A stretch of 64,000 bases of DNA from Cylindrobasidium torrendii FP15055 ss-10 (Eukaryota; Basidiomycota; Agaricomycetes; Agaricales; Physalacriaceae). The position numbers and the translations under genes were made by a program. Below, in pieces: positions 46,401 through 60,900 of the stretch (its first letter is position 1; every line of letters begins with the position of its first letter). The stretch lies in NCBI GenBank assembly GCA_000934385.1, contig KN880545.1, positions 7,606-71,605 of the forward strand, written 5' to 3'. The notes beneath the pieces are model-generated. The model was not told where the DNA came from, did no database searches, and saw only the letters and a list, made by a program, of their open reading frames with translations.

Positions 46401-47131
46401 TCACCACAAAGGTATCATCCATCGCGATATCAAGGGCTCGAATATCCTCCTTAACAATCGCGGCGAGTTGAAGCTCGCAGACTTCGGGTTGGCGCGATTC
46501 TACCAGAAGCGGCGGCGGGCGGATTACACGAACCGGGTGATCACACTATGGTACCGTCCACCAGAACTATTGTACGGCGCGACAATCTATGGTCCAGAGG
46601 TGGACATGTGGAGTGCTGGGTATGTTTACTGCCAAGGGTGTAGTGTATTGGGACATACTCACTGGTCGCAAAGATGCATCATGCTTGAGCTATACACAAA
46701 GAAGGCAGTTTTTACCGGCAACGACGAGTTACACCAGCTAGACACGATTTATCGTGTCATCGGGACGCCGGACTCCCACCGGTGGCCAGATATAGGGAAT
46801 CTGCCATGGTACGAGCTAGTGAAGCCTCGCGAGCCGCATCCAAATCGCTTTAGGGAGATGTTCACCAAGTTTGTCTCTGTCTTTATTTATCCATGCTAAT
46901 GCTGATGGCATCTTTAGGTGGATGTCGCCTCCGGCATTGGACCTCGCTGAGAGGCTACTGTGCTATGACCCGACTAAGCGCGTCACGGCAGCAGAGGCAC
47001 TGCAAGCACCGTATTTCACAACGGAGGAACCTCAGGCCGAGCGCCCGGTTATGCTGAACTCGAACTTGGAGGGAGAGTGGCACGAAATGGAGAGTAAGCG
47101 AGAGCGGGCAAAAAAGAGGAAGAAGGAGTAA
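43457..47131 (+). CDS. CTK1: CTD kinase catalytic subunit (Ctk1/CDK12-type)
   Basis: Six exons (43457-43998, 44049-44457, 44504-46223, 46271-46619, 46674-46868, 46918-47131) give 1142 residues. Residues ~1-815 are low complexity: RS/KKK-rich stretches, then a long Pro/Gln/Tyr/Ala tract. The kinase domain (~820-1105) has the Gly loop GEGTFGKVY, the PSTAIRE-equivalent PVTAMRE, HRDIKGSNIL, DFGLARF, a T-loop ending TLWYRPPELL, and WSAGC. These fit the Ctk1/CDK12 group, which phosphorylates Ser2 of the RNA polymerase II CTD. The start is MSVKKSAYRASHKD. A basic tail ends the protein (AKKRKKE). Confidence 0.92.
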
Positions 47132-48953
47132 GAGGCGCCGTTCGGACTTCACTCGTGTGATCGTTTCTTTTCATTGTGCTCCTGCTGTTTAAACAATGTT
47201 TATTATTATAATGTCGCAAGTGATAAAAGTAAAGCTCCTTTCGGGGGCTTTATTTGCAATGCAGATATCATCATACTGCCAACGCAAACATGCGCCCCAA
47301 AGTTTAGTCTCCTGGTCCTCAGCATCCAACTGATGCACAAATGGCCAGCGATGATAGTATGATGATTGCAGTCCCTTGGAACGCTCTATGAGTAGCTGTC
47401 CGTTTTGAAGTAATGAAACGGCAGGCCGCAAACAGTCTACTGTACTAGTAGTAGAAGCGCAGTCTGAAAATGGCCTTTGTAGGGTTTCGCCTTTAACCTC
47501 ATAAGTACTAGACACAGAAATGAGCAGTCTTCGACGGTTTTTGCAACGATTATAGCGTCATTAAAATCTCTGGAGACCTGCGGCCTGAGAGGTTATGCCA
47601 ACGACGTGGTGGTCACCACCCGCTTACCAAACTATAATTCGACGACCTCTGGCCGCTTGCATTGGGTCGTCTTGATAAGATCCGACACCGCCGGATAGTA
47701 GGTGTGCCGCGAGTGTCGCTGATAATTGAATTCGTATCCCAACAGTTCACGATACTTACATTAATCATGCGGTCACTAAAGGGTAGGGTGCGCTGAACGT
47801 TGAGCCTGCTCATGGTAGAGCTGATGGCCCGTTTCCCATCCGCAGACATATTCAGCTTATGACCAAACGCCCGCAAGATTCCTCCGTAGGTCGGGAAAAT
47901 GCTCACTTAGCCCTGCTACATATGTGACCCCGATAACTTTGATGTTTACAAGGATCCAACTCGATGAAGCCGAGAATTGCATAGGGTTGCATTCAGGCTA
48001 CCCGGATGATAGAGGACGCCTTGCAAGCGCCTTGCTTTCTTTACTAGGCTTTACTTCAACGTGAAATCAACAGGCGGGCGATACTCACCTCAGCGTTACG
48101 TCGCCCAATCCGCTGCATCTGAGTGGGGCGAATGGGCCTCGATTGCGCCGAGTTGTACATCAACCACCCGGACACAGTTCGGGCGCAGAGTGCGGCAGAC
48201 ACACATCGGTGGTTGAAGTGAATCGATACCTATGCCCGATGTCTCCAGTTGTAGGGCACTCCAGGACCTGGATGGCGCTCGGATTGCACTAGCTTAGGAA
48301 CTGGTGGTCTCGAGAAACTGGTCTCGGGGACGATGGCGCCGTGATGCCATCTACTGTGGCTGCAGCGTTTACATAAGTAAGTTCGAAGCTGGCGGCCATG
48401 GTATCCCGCTGAAATAGAACACAGAATAAGAAACATTTGTGTGTGGTAGGCACGGGTTCCGTTCGGCAGCTGTTTTTACTATTCGTACTATTATTTAGAA
48501 TTAGCGAAAGATTCGTGGATAAAGCAAACGTCTTGCCTTTTGCATACGTTCCTTTCCGCTGTCGAGGCACAGACGAACCTGATATAAGAAGTCACTCGTC
48601 ACCGTCCTCCCGGTCTCCGAGCTACGCAGTCTCGGCGCTTTTGACAAGGGCTTCGCCCTAGTAGGGGATTGAAGTACATAGATGGTCATGCATGATTTGG
48701 GCTTTGTGGCTACTGAGTTCGACTGAACTAAGACGTCGCAATGGTTGTGAGGTGCATATTGGATTGGATGCAGACGCAATGGTTATGTCAATACATATCA
48801 TTGACCCCATTTATGCGATCTAAGGCGTTGCCAGAGAACTCGGTAATGCCAACCGCATTCGCTAGTTGGTAGTCTACATCGGTGAACGACAAGTAACACG
48901 ATAGCGGAAACCAGCAGCAAAATAAAGAAAACTAAGACATACATAAATTTACA
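47132..48953. other. Gene-poor stretch, possible small minus-strand gene
   Basis: There is no secure gene. On the minus strand, an open piece at 47760-47906 (SIFPTYGGILRAFGHKLN and MSRLNVQRTLPFSDRM) is followed by a clean GTAAGTAT donor. Another at 48110-48160 ends before GTGAGTAT. A third starts MAASFELTYVN near 48400. These could be exons of one small gene but I could not join them in frame. Confidence 0.3.
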
Positions 48954-50721
<1,768 letters not shown>

Positions 50722-51347
50722 ATGCCAAAGGTGCGTTTGGAACAGTTTTTGCCACGATCCAACACTGACTCCTCTGAAGAATAAGGGAAAGGTGCGCCCT
50801 TGCGTATGACTTGCATACTGGCCGCTTATAACTCGCGTAGGGTGGAAAGAATCGCAGACGTGGCAAGAACGAAAACGATGATGACAAGCGCGAACTCGTC
50901 TTCAGAGAAGATGGCCAGCAATATGCTCAGGTCATCAAGATGTTGGGTAACGGTCGCATCGAAGCTCAGTGTTTCGATGGAGAGAAACGATTGGCGCACA
51001 TTCGCGGGAAGATGAGGAAAAAGGTGCGTAGCCATAATATACATATTTTCATTTCTAATGACTCGCTGCAGGTTTGGATCAACCAGGGAGATATCGTCTT
51101 GCTCTCGCTACGAGACTTCCAAGACGACAAGGCCGATGTCATAGTCAAGTACACTGCGGATGAAGCTCGTAATCGTGCGTCTCTGGCTGTTCCTCATTTT
51201 TCTGTCATTAAATCGCGTGTAGTCAAAGCATACGGTGAATTACCAGAAAACGCCAAAATCAACGAAACAGATACGTTCGGCGAAGATGACGGAGAGTGCG
51301 GCTTCGAGTTCGGTGAGGAGGAAGAGGTCGACATTGACGACATTTGA
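50722..51347 (+). CDS. TIF11: Translation initiation factor eIF1A
   Basis: Five exons (50722-50730, 50780-50791, 50841-51023, 51072-51174, 51223-51347) give 143 residues. The first two exons are only 9 and 12 nt, coding MPK and NKGK. The basic N-terminal tail ([13 protein letters not shown]) is followed by the OB fold ([57 protein letters not shown]), and an acidic C-terminal tail ends [10 protein letters not shown]. It promotes scanning and start-codon selection on the 40S subunit. The OB-fold phase and length match the family. Confidence 0.96.
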
Positions 51348-52631
51348 GTTTTCCAATCGTCCAGCTTTGTGCGTCTACAGTTCTACACCACCCAAGACTT
51401 CAAACTGATTTTCTCTTAGCTCTTGTATCAACTATGCGTCTGTTATTCACGATTAAACTGACGTTCGGGCACTTCATCCTATTCTATGTTCCCGGACTCT
51501 CGCTTCGCCTGTACCCTCTAGTGTACGAATAAAGATGTGGCTACTACAGCGGCCAACTTCGTTTGACTGTCTCAGCAACTTCAAGACAGGGCTTTGGCTC
51601 GCGGAACTTGCTCATGTGGCCTGGTATTCTGCTTGATTTGGCTGGCCCTGGCTGCCTTTGGATGACTGTCTCGACCTCAAGATGCCAGTGTTCGTTGAAC
51701 GAGCAGATCATTGATCTAGCAACCATGGTCTTAACATTCGCCGCCAAGAGGGTAAAGCTTGAAGTTACCATGACACAGCAATCAACACGTAGGAATGTAA
51801 GTGTGTGTGTGTATGAGTAGCAGCGGCATGTTATCGCGGAAACCTTAGTAGTGAGTAAAGATTGCCTCTGGAGATCTGACTACACCGTGAGATGGTATTT
51901 GTTGATAAGCAATGCGTCACAGTGACAATTGATGTCGCTGAAGCGCTCAGCGCCTAAGTATAATCTAAGAGCTCGAACGGTCCTGTATCCCACTATCAAG
52001 TTACCTAGTCGGGTTTGGTGCCGGGTTCGACGGCGTAGTGGGTGCCAACTTGGGTCTTTGCGTAGGAAATCATGCGCTTTGGCGAGTAGAAAGTACCACA
52101 GAACAAGAGAACTCAGAAGCCATCCATCTAGTCCTAGGCCGATTTTGGTATGCCACTAACCATCGGCGTCCACCAACTGTTGAAGATGGCCAAAGCTTGT
52201 GGTGGAGTGTCAGAGTCTACAGTCTGTCGTCACTTCTTGGAATCACTATTTCAAATTCTCTAGGTCAATGTCTGCCATTTTCCAATGGGAGTTGAACGTT
52301 CAAACCCTCGGTGGAATTGCCTTTCAATAGTTAGTGCCATAGGCCCTGTGAGAGACGTAATGTACAAGTCTAAGAGCGCTCTATGGCTAGACGAAGCGGC
52401 CCCACACTTTTACCAAACCGATGTGGCATGCCCTAGCATGCCCTGTATGTACACCTTCCGCACATCTAGCAAGTGAGATATCTCACACCCGGCGCGCCCT
52501 ATGCATGCGCCCGGCGATGCGCGGTCATCATAAGTACCTTCTAACTACGTGCCCCCAGGCCTTTCAAATCCACACATTCACCTAGGTTATTTCTTTTCCC
52601 AAGCATTACCGCCTACCGCGAGAAGGATAAA

Positions 52632-52936
52632 GCTAAGATAGGCGTCAAGCGCTTCATACCACATCACGTGTAGTGTGACATGTGTTACAAGCCTACCAAA
52701 GAGGCGCCGCTGAGCATTTTCCGATTAGTAGAGAAATCGTTCGAAAATCTGCATGTCTCGAAATTTGAGAATGCGAGCCCGAGGGAAAATCCAAGAGGTG
52801 GATTTTGATTTTCCCTCGGGCTCCGAATTTCGATATCTGAAGTCTACGGATTTTTGAACGATATCTGCGATTTTTGTGTTTTTCGTCACGCTACAGTCAC
52901 CTGATGTGGTATGAAGCGCTTGACGCCTATCTTAGC
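52632..52936. mobile_element. Foldback MITE with 35-bp perfect terminal repeats
   Basis: Bases 52632-52666 are the exact inverted complement of 52902-52936 (35/35). Inside, 52775-52791 is the exact complement of 52807-52823 (17/17), so most of the 305-bp element can fold back. There is no coding capacity and no certain target-site duplication. It is a non-autonomous, palindromic transposon remnant. Confidence 0.85.
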
Positions 52937-54029
52937 ATTGACCGCAGGATAACCCGCGAATTCATGAGAATGATCTTCAATGGTTTAATCCCCACAAAGA
53001 TGCACCACCCAGTTGTAAACCAACGTGTTCAAACTTCAATCAAACCCACTTTGCCTTGAAAGAGTCTTTGTTCAGTCCATCATGGTCACGACTATACCAT
53101 AAACAGAGATACTGTTCCCTTTATTGCTTATACAGTCTTCATTTATACCCGGTTCTTGCTTCTGAATTCTTTCGAGCATGAATCGGCAACCGGGCAATCT
53201 TATCCTAAGGGAGCATGTCGTTTGTGCGACCCACAGATGAGATCTTTCCATCTGATTGGGTTTGTTCATGAATGATTGCTGATTGACGAGTACTTATGTG
53301 CTTCAGACCTTCATACTCCCGCAGCGACCCGCGCGGAATAACGATAACTATCCCAAAGACACAAAGTGGTTCTTGCAAGCTAAGATATCGTTACTCATGA
53401 CGCGCTGGACTGGCGGTTGGGGAAATAAGACGGTGAACACGCCCACGTGATATAGGATGGCACGCTTGCTGTTGGTCGAGGGAATCGATGCACACATACA
53501 CACAACGGGGCATGACCTGGGACCGATACGGGTGGAAGCGGACTAAACCCCGGGGCCATTACCCGTTTTCGCGAGGGTCGCAAGAAATAGTGCTAGCGTA
53601 AGAGGACCGTAAGAGTCTCGTTCGAAGACGCGGGTTTGTGAGCGTCGGGATTGAACCTACGACAGCCTGCTCGCGATCACGACCGTAACGGCGTTCTACG
53701 GTGCCAATACGGCGCCTTGCGTATCCCGAAAGCGATTTGATGGAAATACAAATCGGGAAGAAGACTGCCCGCGGATGTTCGCCGCGCATGCTATACGATA
53801 CGACTGCGACCCCCAACTTATCCGATCCCATCTTGCGCTAGAATTCGCATACGCTGTTGCTATTCCACGACAAATCTGCAGGGTCTCAGGCCCTCGACAT
53901 GTGCAGGTCAACTTTAGAAAACACGCTGTGTAGTTACGTGTGACAATATCGGTGGAATCCGAATCTAGTCCCCCACGGATCGACCTGCTAATTACAAGGA
54001 GGCGGCAAAAATGTGGAGACGCGTCCAGG

Positions 54030-54035
54030 TATAAA
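54030..54035 (+). promoter_or_regulatory. TATA-box candidate
   Basis: TATAAA lies 93 bp upstream of the UbiA-family gene's ATG, inside GGTATAAAGG. The position is plausible for a regulated gene, unlike the TATA-less promoters elsewhere in the window. Confidence 0.5.
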
Positions 54036-54127
54036 GGCCGCAGCACGCACACCGATTTCTACAGGTTTCCCTCCCGCACCTCTTCCTTCGCCCTCGCATT
54101 CACCCTACCTTCCTCTCTCCCGCTATC

Positions 54128-55403
54128 ATGTCTGAGAAACATGTCGAAGAGTCTGCTCCCATGAGCCCTATCACTACTGCCCCGACTCCTCGTCGTCGGT
54201 CACTCGACGAGCTTGCCTACACCCTCTTCCTATTCACGAAGTCCGATTTCAAGACCATCATGTTCCCCGTGGTACGTGCGGTGTTGTAGTGTGCTACCTC
54301 GATCCTAATTGCTGTTTACACTTAGACGACATTCGCGATGGCCCTAGCCAAGACTGCATCTTGGGCTCGGCTTCCGGTCGTTGCAATGTGGGTATGGTGT
54401 GAGCTCCTGGAATTCAACACCTCCAATCAAACTTTTGGTGCGTTCCGCAAATTTCATTTTGTACGCTCTGTTAATGACGAATAACAGGTACATCCCCGGA
54501 TGAGGATGCTCTCAACAAGCCGTGGAGGTGAGTCCCGACGATCTACCCCTCGTACACTAGGCTAACGGACGCGGGAAAGGCCTATCCCCTCCCAGCGCAT
54601 TACGTTGGACGGAGCAAAGACCTTGCGGCTGGCTCTTATGCCGTTCAACATGATAATGGCCTCCATATTCGACACCGTCCCTGCATCGATCGGATTTGAG
54701 GCGTTCATCTCGTTGCACAACGATATCGGGGGGTCGGACCACTGGCTTACTAAGAACGGCTGCACCGCTGCTCTTTACGGGTTCCTGGAGTTCGGGGCAA
54801 CACTAGTCGCTGGTATGTCTCGACCACAATTATTCCCAAACTAGAACTTATGGGTCTTGTTAGACGGGACCGTGACCCTCACCCTCAACCAAATATGCGC
54901 CATCCTTGGTAGCGTCTTCATTGTATTCACTACTATCCAAGCGCAAGACTTCTGCGATGTGGAAGGCGATATGGCCTCCAACCGCTGTGCGTTCTTAGAC
55001 TCTGATCTCTTCACGTCGCTCATCATTGCTTGCAGCAACTTTCCCCATTTCCTGGCCGAAATTTTCTCGTCTGTCTATGCTTGTCTTACCAGTTTTCTGG
55101 TCGTCACTCCTTTGCATCTTTTCCACTGTAAATATCGCTGTACTCGCCGCTCTCGTCTCTTCGGCTATTTGGATCAGTTATCGTTTCTACTTCCTTTTGG
55201 ATGTTGCGTCGGACAAGAAATCTTACCTTTACTATAACGTACGTCCTTCTTCCCTCCTGCGCTCCCATGGCAGCATGCTCACGCCGAACTGCTAGATTTG
55301 GCTCTGCCTCGCGCATGTGACCCTTGGCTTCGTCGATGTCGACGCCGGGCTGTCCAGGATCCCTGCCGTGACAGAGCTCGCAAAACTACTCACGAAACAG
55401 TAG
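54128..55403 (+). CDS. UbiA-superfamily membrane protein
   Basis: Seven exons (54128-54271, 54326-54437, 54488-54527, 54580-54812, 54864-54986, 55036-55238, 55296-55403) give 320 residues with several membrane helices. The segment FNTSNQTFGTSPDEDALNKP with WRPIPSQRIT fits the first UbiA motif region but lacks the usual NDxxDxxxD form. The second motif QDFCDVEGD is intact. UbiA members transfer prenyl groups or cyclise prenyl diphosphates at membranes. The altered first motif and the lack of quinone-pathway neighbours suggest a secondary-metabolism type; this is inference. All introns are clean and the frame is open throughout. Confidence 0.85.
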
Positions 55404-57943
55404 ACCATCCTAATAGATGTCGTCGAAGTAGAGCATCTGAATAGAGCTTACTGCGAATGCAATCTCGTTGACGTTGACTGTGGCTGCACGATTTCTCTTC
55501 TTTTATCTTTTACTGCTACATATGCCTCTCATGTATATCATTGTACCATATCTGTACATACTATTGTTGTTTCAGAATGTGTACTTTTCATTATAAATCA
55601 CGGTGATTAAGTACCAGTCGCCGCAGGCTTGAAACCACGAGCCTCTCACGATGCAACGCGGGATTAAGGCGGGACTTTGTTAAAGTTGCTTAGCTGGAAG
55701 TCTCCAAACACTAGTGGGAGTCGCAAGAAGTGTTGCGGAAGCGTGCATGCGGAAGAAGGCCCATCTACTAGTACTCATTGACCTGGCGCGCTTGGCCGTA
55801 ACACGGGCTTGTCTCTTATACTTAGTGTATCAGTTGTCTTTCCCGTATCATCCAAGAAATACGTCCACAATTAAGGGCTCTGATTCCATCTTCATGGAGT
55901 GGCTGGGAAATGCTTACTGTGATAAAAGACAAGAACGTCAGTGCCGTAGTGATAAGACACGCATAGATCTTGGTCAGCCTGTCTGTATTGGCCTCCACGA
56001 GTTCTTCGCTCATTGATTGTTCTGTGCGCGCATCCGGGGTTATCATGGCATTGTCGAATCGCTCAGACGCGCACTTTGACAAGGTCGCAAAATCGGCCAA
56101 TGTTATGGCAGTATGATCGACTAGTTTCGCCAAAAGACGTTCATTCGCCTGCGTCGACGGACCCCTCACTGAGACCGAGAATGCGATCTGGGAGAATGTT
56201 CGACCTTTGAAAGGGAGGTCAAATGCTGACATTAAGGTTGGGAGGCTGGTCAAGGAAGCATCACAAACCTTTGCCAGACTGGCGAAGTGGTTGGTGTTGG
56301 AATTCCAAGCCAATACATACCGATCACGGATCGGTTGGTCAGCACAAAGGCTGTTGCCAACTCGGAATGTTCGCCCTTTAGCGCATCGGGCCGATTATTT
56401 CTACAGTAAGGTCAGATAGAGCTAGGAAGAATCGTACGATGCACCGTGTGCGAACCGCCTTCCCCAGTGGATCCCGAACATCGGCACAGTCAATTTCTGG
56501 GGACGCACGTTCATTGTGCTTGGTCGACCGTAGAAAGAACAACAAAGCTATGGGGGTGCAAAGACATCGGAGGTGATGTACAAATACTTGCTCAGAGTGC
56601 GGCAGCAACAGGATTAGGCATCCACGACGAAGGGTGATACAGTATTACTCAGGTGAACAACGATGTCGACATTCCAAGTGGCACCTATATTCGTGCACCA
56701 CAGCTTAGCAGATAAGTCGGCGCGTTAAGACCTGATCTGCAACGAAATCGACTGCGACCCGCAGGGATCTCGTCAACTTTCATTTTGAAATTTCTTGAAT
56801 CTTGCAAGCGCGGATGACATCCGATAACCAGGAAAGGGCGAAAGCTTTCATTCCATACTTCAATGTCAGAGCACCGTACCACCCCCAAATTCACGAGCCT
56901 TTCCCCATCTGGTACGGGTGAGGTAGTGGCAGAATTGTGGCACAAGTGGTGGTGGTCCTCTATATTTTTGGGAGTGAAAGGCCCAATAAATGCATCTATA
57001 GGAGAGGTCGGTCAGTCCGTTACCTGGCATGTGTGATGCAATGCCTGCAATGGGGAGCGTAAAGGGTTTGAAAGGATAGCTACATCGTAAAATTTAAATG
57101 GTCCCGCGCCATAAGCGCCAACAAACGGGTCAAACGAGACGAATAGTCAACATAGATGCGTTGAGCGCCAAGAGAAACGTGTTGGTCGGGCTACAGCGCG
57201 TCCCTGCTGATTTCCAATACCTGAAAGATCCAATTATTGCTAGATAGCAAGGTGACTAACCCATTCGAGTAGTGAGACAAGGACACCAGAGGTAGGAATC
57301 AATCTCAAGTGAGGCAAGAAACACAAAGACCTCGACGGGCATCGCCACTATGACGGGGCTGGCTTTGTTGAGCACTCACTGATGGTAATTTGGGTAAATC
57401 CCACCTGGCAGAGGGAGTCAATCATACATGTGTACCGATGAAGACCAGGTCAACAAGACTGATGCACTACATAAAAAGAGACATCTCTGTCGTTAGGTTC
57501 ACAATGGTGCTAGCGGCGGGTTGCGTGGGAGGTGCACAGAGCGGTCGACGTAGACAGTCACTGGCACACATAGAGTAGCCACGAAGGCAAGCAATCTATA
57601 CATAGAAGACTCTGATAGCGCAAAATCAGGACAGAATTTGGTGCAGACGACGACTACCCGAAGAACAGATGCCAACGCGCAGAAGTACGTCGCCGCGTAA
57701 TTTGCACGGGATTCAAGGAAATACTTTCTTCCAGTCGACGAACGTCGTGAAGTAGAAATATCGCATTTAGGATGCTCTGAGCAATATCGAGATGACCGTC
57801 CCGGCGGTCTTCATGTACGATCTTCCAGGAAGGAGATGGTGGTAGCACTCAAGCGAAACGTCATTGAGCAACATGCGCAAACAGCCATCAGCGCTCCTTC
57901 CTGCTACGAGGAAGCCGACGCCCCGAGCCTATTCGCGACTACT
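55404..57943. other. Gene-poor region, candidate minus-strand frame
   Basis: No secure gene here. The best candidate is the minus-strand frame at 55822-56313, described separately. Other short minus-strand frames (56685-56945, 56378-56608) and a GTGCGT donor-like site near 56507 hint at a multi-exon gene that I could not assemble. Confidence 0.4.
55822..56313 (-). CDS. Hypothetical protein fragment, possible membrane tail
   Basis: An open frame of about 163 codons. Its N-terminal part is not a secure start because an intron-like GTATGTATTG sits just upstream on the minus strand. It has a helical middle (ANERLLAKLVDHTAITLADF) and one hydrophobic stretch near the end (IYACLITTALTFLSFITVSI), then a short tail. 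The amino-acid mix looks coding. No family was recognised and it may be one exon of a larger gene. Confidence 0.3.
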   Translation of the reverse strand: MAWNSNTNHFASLAKVCDASLTSLPTLMSAFDLPFKGRTFSQIAFSVSVRGPSTQANERLLAKLVDHTAITLADFATLSKCASERFDNAMITPDARTEQSMSEELVEANTDRLTKIYACLITTALTFLSFITVSISQPLHEDGIRALNCGRISWMIRERQLIH

Positions 57944-60900
57944 ATGGCGCTGCCTAACGTGGAGGAAGGAAAGGTGTTGAGCGAGGCCCTCAACACCGTG
58001 AAAATCCAGGTTCAGCAAATGAAGCGGAATCTCGTACGTCCACAGCTTCAACTAGGCCGCGTCCTCAACCAACGAACTATTTGCAGGAGTTGGATATGCT
58101 TATGGACGCCCTGAAGAGCGCTAGTCTTATGCTAGCTGAGCTGCGCACGTCTTCGCTATCTCCCAAGCAGTACTACGAGCTGTGTGCGTGTCCAGAGGCG
58201 AATGACACCCAATCTCATCTTCAATATAGACATGGCTGTGTTCGATGCCCTCCGACACCTCTCCAACTACCTTTACGATGCCCACTCGTCTGGGCGGCAC
58301 CACTTGGCGGATCTATACGAGCTTGTGCAATATGCCGGCAACATCGTCCCCCGACTATATCTGATGATTACCGTTGGTGCCGTCTACATGTCCATTCCCG
58401 AGGCGCCCGTCAAGGAGATAATGAAGGATATGATGGAGATGTCCCGTGGTGTTCTACATCCAATACGCGGTCTGTTCCTCCGCCATTACCTGAGCGGTCA
58501 GACAAGAGACCACTTACCCATTGGGGTTGATGATGGGTGCGTTAATAGCTCATGCGCGCCTTTGTTCGACTCAGGTTACTCTATAGACCATGCGGCAATC
58601 TCAGCGACTCTATCACATTTGTCTTAACCAATTTCATCGAGATGAACAAGTTGTGGGTTCGCCTCCAACATCAAGGCCATTCCCGGGACCGCGACAAGCG
58701 TGAAATGGAGAGACGCGAGCTTCGTATCCTTGTCGGCACGAACCTTGTCCGCCTCAGCCAACTAGAAGGCGTCGACCTCGAAATATATCAGCGAAGCATT
58801 CTCCCGGCCATTCTCGAGCAAGTAGTCAACTGCAAGGATGTTATTGCCCAGGAGTACTTGATGGAGGTCGTCATCCAGGTTTTCACAGACGAATTCCACC
58901 TTCACAGCTTGGGCTCCTTCCTCCAGGCTACCGCGCATCTTCATCCCAAAGTCAACATCAAGGCCATTGTCATTGCTCTCATAGATCGCTTAGCGGCATA
59001 CGCAGCACGTGAAGCAGAGAATGAGGATCCCGAAGAGACCAAGCTTCAGGAAGAGGCTGCGGCGAGGCGTTTAGCAGAGAAGGTCAACGCTCAAAAGGCG
59101 CGTATTCGGGAAAATTTACCCTCTGTAACGTCGGACACTGCATCAGAGGAGAACGCATGGGGCTCTACGACATCGCCTACTGCAGTTACATCGCCCTCAC
59201 TGCCATCGAGCCCCCAATTGCCGGAGGCGGATGTTGTAGTACATGAGGACAAAGGGAAGGAGAAGGAGGGAGCGCCTGTTCGCAAATTCCGTGGCATTCC
59301 GGAGAACGTACAACTTTTTGAAGTCTTCTGGAAACAAGTTGTGGAACTCATCAGAGCACGCCCGGACTTGTCCATCCAAGATATCACCGCCCTCTTTGTT
59401 TCTCTCACCAATCTGTCCGTAAGCTGCTATCCGGATCGCCTTGAATACGTCGACCAGGTCCTGGCATATACCGCAAGCAAGATCCACGAATTTGGCAGCA
59501 ATCCCGACGTCCATGCTCAACAAACGACTGCAAATCTTGCCTCCCTTCTTGTAGCACCCATCAACTCGTATCAATCGGTTCTCACCCTCCTGGCCATCCC
59601 TAACTACGTACCGCTACTCAATCGACAACTCTACTCAACCCGCCGCTCCATTGCGCAGTCTATCATATCGTCCGTTCTGAAGAATGAAACGATAATGGAG
59701 GCAGCTGAAGACGTGGATGGGGTCCTCGAATTGTGTAACGTGTTGATTCGCGACCAGTCCGAAGGACAGGCAGCACCATCGCCTCAGACAAACGGGATTC
59801 AATTCCGAGACCAGCGCAGAGGCTCGTACTCGATGGAGCGAGAAGAGATGGCGGAGGAGCAGGGATGGGTTGCACGGATGGTCCATCTATTTCGTTCAGA
59901 ATCACTGGCCGTACAGTTTGAGCTGCTGCAAACTGCACGGCGTCACTTCGAGCTTGGTGGTGAACGCATGCGCTTCACCTTTCCAGCGTTGGTGACGTCA
60001 GCCATCAAGCTTTGCAGAAGATACAAAGCTCGCGAAGAGACGGTCAGTGCTCGTTGTCACCTCAGTCTCAACCACTAACAGGTCGACAGGAAGACAATTG
60101 GGAACCGAAAGTAGCCAGCATTCTGAAATTTGTCCGCCAACTCACTTCGATCCTTTCGACACAAGTGGATGCACCAGCAATTGCTCTCCGACTTTTTCTT
60201 CTGGCAGCGCAAGTTGCGGATGAATGCGGGTTTGAGGATCTGTCATACGACTTTTACGTTCAGGCGTTCACAGTGTACGAAGACAACATCTCGGAGTCGC
60301 GGGCACAGTTGCAAGCTATCACACTTGTCATCGGAACTCTATACGGAGCCCGTGTTTTCAGCACAGATAACTATGATACGCTCATTACCAAGGCCGCTCT
60401 GCATGGCGCCAAGCTGTTGAAAAAGAGCCATCAAGGTGCTGCTGTTGGTCTCGCGAGTCATTTGTGGTGGCAATCCCTGCCTCCCGTAGCAAATCAAGTT
60501 GTCGAGGACCATGATGACAAGAAGGAGGAGGAGAAGGAGAAGAAAGACGACGAGAAAGAGGAGATCAAGGAGAAGGAGGAAACTGCTGAGAAAGCGGTAA
60601 GTCGAATCCCTGCTATCAAGCGGTTCACTGATGCCTCTGTAGTATCCTCATCGCGATAGCAAGCGAGTACTCGAATGTCTACAGAAGGCCATCCGGATTT
60701 CTCACTCAGCGATTGAGGAAGTGGTTACCACAAGGATGTATTGCGACACCCTCGACCAATATCTATACTATCTCGACGATGGTGCACCTGCTGTTCGTGT
60801 TCGTCTGAAATTGCTGTTTCTCTTTCTTACACCATCCTAGGTTGCACCAAAGTTCATCAACAGCCTCGTTGAGCTCATTACATCGAACATCGACAACATC

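Larger units (their letters stand above)
51348..54127. other. Gene-poor region with a MITE
   Basis: This 2.8-kb region has no secure gene. It contains the foldback element 52632-52936 and a TATA-like site before the UbiA gene (both listed). Minus-strand bases near 53640-53665 carry a GGTTCAATCCC stretch like a tRNA B box, but no tRNA fold was found. Confidence 0.45.

Noticed and set aside
52000..52120. GGTTCGACGG near 52027 as a tRNA T-arm
   Set aside because: No acceptor or anticodon stem fits around it.
53560..53730. tRNA-like B box (GGTTCAATCCC) on the minus strand
   Set aside because: The acceptor strand after the T-arm has no partner at tRNA distance, and no anticodon arm could be drawn. 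Only a local hairpin is present, so it is not called a tRNA.
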